From positions 248,001-312,000 of the forward strand of contig JADJFB010000002.1 of the NCBI GenBank assembly GCA_016708845.1: DNA of 64,000 bases. The letters are read 5' to 3'. A program made the position numbers and the translations under genes. A model generated the notes under the pieces. It was not told the DNA's origin. It did no database searches and worked only from the letters and a program-made list of their open reading frames with translations. The DNA comes from Bacteroidota bacterium. GTDB taxonomy: Bacteria > Bacteroidota > Bacteroidia > B-17B0 > Aurantibacillaceae. Shown in pieces: positions 63,215 to 64,000 of the stretch. Positions within the stretch are counted from its first letter, which is position 1; every line of letters starts with the position of its first letter.

Positions 63215-64000
63215 CTACAATTTAAATCGCACACCTAAAAAGCCTCTTATTCCCTGATTGGGAGCAAACATATACGTTGGGTCAAAACTTTGAGCATAAG
63301 GATTATTTGCAGTTGAAATAACTTGACCCGCTGCATTATAATGCACACCTTTATCAAAGGCATCAAACGGACGAGCAATACTATTTGCTGGTGGCGTATA
63401 GTTTAAAAAATTTTTCACTCCTCCATAAATTTCAAAACGCTTCAGTTTTTTAGTTATTTGAATATTTTGAATACTCCACCATGGCGAATATTCTTTTCTT
63501 GGATCTAATGCACCTAATAAAGGCAAACGCATAGGACTATAAATATTTCCGGTGTAATCAAAACTCAATCCTAATTTCTTCCATTCATAACTTACTGCCC
63601 AAGTGCCTGTAAAGTTCTCCGTTAATACCTGACGAGATTGAAGACCATTTTCTACTTTATAATTATCCATATACGTTCCGCCAACTAAAAACTTTAAGGG
63701 GATTTTATTAAATGCTAAATCAATATTAGCAGATGCGCCCTGCGAAATAGCATAACCATTCAAATTATCAAAATAAATTTTGTTCGGGTCTGTATCATAA
63801 TCCGCAATAATACGGTTACTAAAACGAGTGTAAAAAACCGATAGATCAATTCCTAAAATAAATTTCTCTTTATAGAATTTAGTCACATAATTCAAATTAA
63901 CATTGACGCTTTGCTCTGGTTTTAAATTATCTAAAACAATGACTTCTCTTGAACCCGTTAATGCCGCGTGATCTTCGCTAAACACATTAGCCACACGATA
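63215..64000 (-). CDS. TonB-dependent receptor, C-terminal part (runs off the window)
   Basis: The visible 260 residues are the end of a TonB-dependent outer-membrane beta-barrel. Alternating strands with aromatic girdles (KFILGIDLSVFYTRFSNRII, AVSYEWKKLGLSFDYTGNIY, RFEIYGGVKNFLNYTPP) lead to the C-terminal strand GFLGVRFKL with a terminal-region aromatic. The YGGVKNFLNYTPP segment is typical of the ferric or vitamin-type receptor subfamily in Bacteroidota. The N-terminal plug and the start lie beyond base 64000. The substrate cannot be determined. Confidence 0.88.
   Translation of the reverse strand, partial: YRVANVFSEDHAALTGSREVIVLDNLKPEQSVNVNLNYVTKFYKEKFILGIDLSVFYTRFSNRIIADYDTDPNKIYFDNLNGYAISQGASANIDLAFNKIPLKFLVGGTYMDNYKVENGLQSRQVLTENFTGTWAVSYEWKKLGLSFDYTGNIYSPMRLPLLGALDPRKEYSPWWSIQNIQITKKLKRFEIYGGVKNFLNYTPPANSIARPFDAFDKGVHYNAAGQVISTANNPYAQSFDPTYMFAPNQGIRGFLGVRFKL

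Noticed and set aside
1..64000. tRNA, rRNA, prophage or transposase genes
   Set aside because: I scanned the intergenic stretches for tRNA-like TTCGA arms and for characteristic proteins and found none.

Overview
The window is AT-rich bacterial DNA, about one third G+C by eye. It almost certainly comes from a member of the Bacteroidota, on the Flavobacteriales/Sphingobacteriales side. The evidence is a protein with a C-terminal gliding-motility/T9SS sorting domain, a TonB-dependent receptor, a START_2-type protein, standalone Gre C-terminal-domain proteins, the mutL-rhomboid-rhomboid order, and promoters of the TTTG-N18-20-TAnnTTTG type (rpsT, polysaccharide operon, desaturase, mutL). There are no rRNA or tRNA genes, no CRISPR array, no insertion sequence with a transposase, and no recognisable prophage.

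Layout. 1-5.7 kb: a broken serine hydrolase, a folded repeat, two orphan genes, a DUF1826 protein, a VIT1-type metal transporter, a YdeI protein with a CDGSH-like tail, and a UMF1-type transporter. 5.7-12.5 kb: an OmpA protein, rpsT, an abundant-type TPR lipoprotein, a DUF1015 protein, a zeta-toxin kinase with a tiny overlapping partner, a GNAT enzyme and yggS. 12.7-16.3 kb: three membrane proteins and an M61 peptidase on the minus strand. 16.4-25 kb: a TPR protein, yciH, a ParD/ParE-like pair, both methylmalonyl-CoA mutase subunits, a GT87 enzyme and holA. 25-28.5 kb: a vWA protein and a large secreted FN3/T9SS protein. 28.7-32.1 kb: thiolase, cysteine desulfurase and a fatty-acid desaturase that lacks its third histidine box. 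32.2-40.7 kb: mpl, a glycosyltransferase, a polysaccharide export/polymerisation cluster (Wza-like, Wzc-like, RfbC, WecA/MraY-like) and a lytic transglycosylase. 40.8-45.4 kb: uvrA, a LOG-family protein and an SDR. 45.4-50.8 kb: a tripartite RND efflux operon that is broken in all three genes. 51-54.2 kb: hemD, a structured divergent intergenic region and a run of small genes (two Gre-C paralogues, a four-helix-bundle membrane protein, a MORN protein). 54.3-64 kb: an ECF sigma factor, a START protein with a long histone-like Lys/Ala tail, mutL, two rhomboids, a TPR-PD40 protein, DUF4159, a broken TPR protein and the C-terminal end of a TonB-dependent receptor.

Sequence quality matters for every reading here. 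About two dozen genes or gene segments are interrupted, nearly always by a one-base change in a homopolymer that restores a normal family member when corrected. Three G/C-homopolymer islands (11.83, 12.5 and 45.4 kb) look like assembly or gap-fill artefacts. I therefore treat single frameshifts as probable sequence errors. Genes with several lesions (serine hydrolase, RND operon, TPR gene at 61.8-63.2 kb) are marked as pseudogenes with that caveat. In-frame stops (rfbC codon 2 and the RND adaptor) and the in-frame deletion in the desaturase are not homopolymer indels, so they are better candidates for real changes.

No single locus can be declared a new system from sequence alone. The best candidates for something undescribed are the histone-tailed START protein, the YdeI-CDGSH fusion, the zeta-kinase with its 53-aa overlapping partner, and the 52.1-54.2 kb small-gene cluster with its hairpin RNA.
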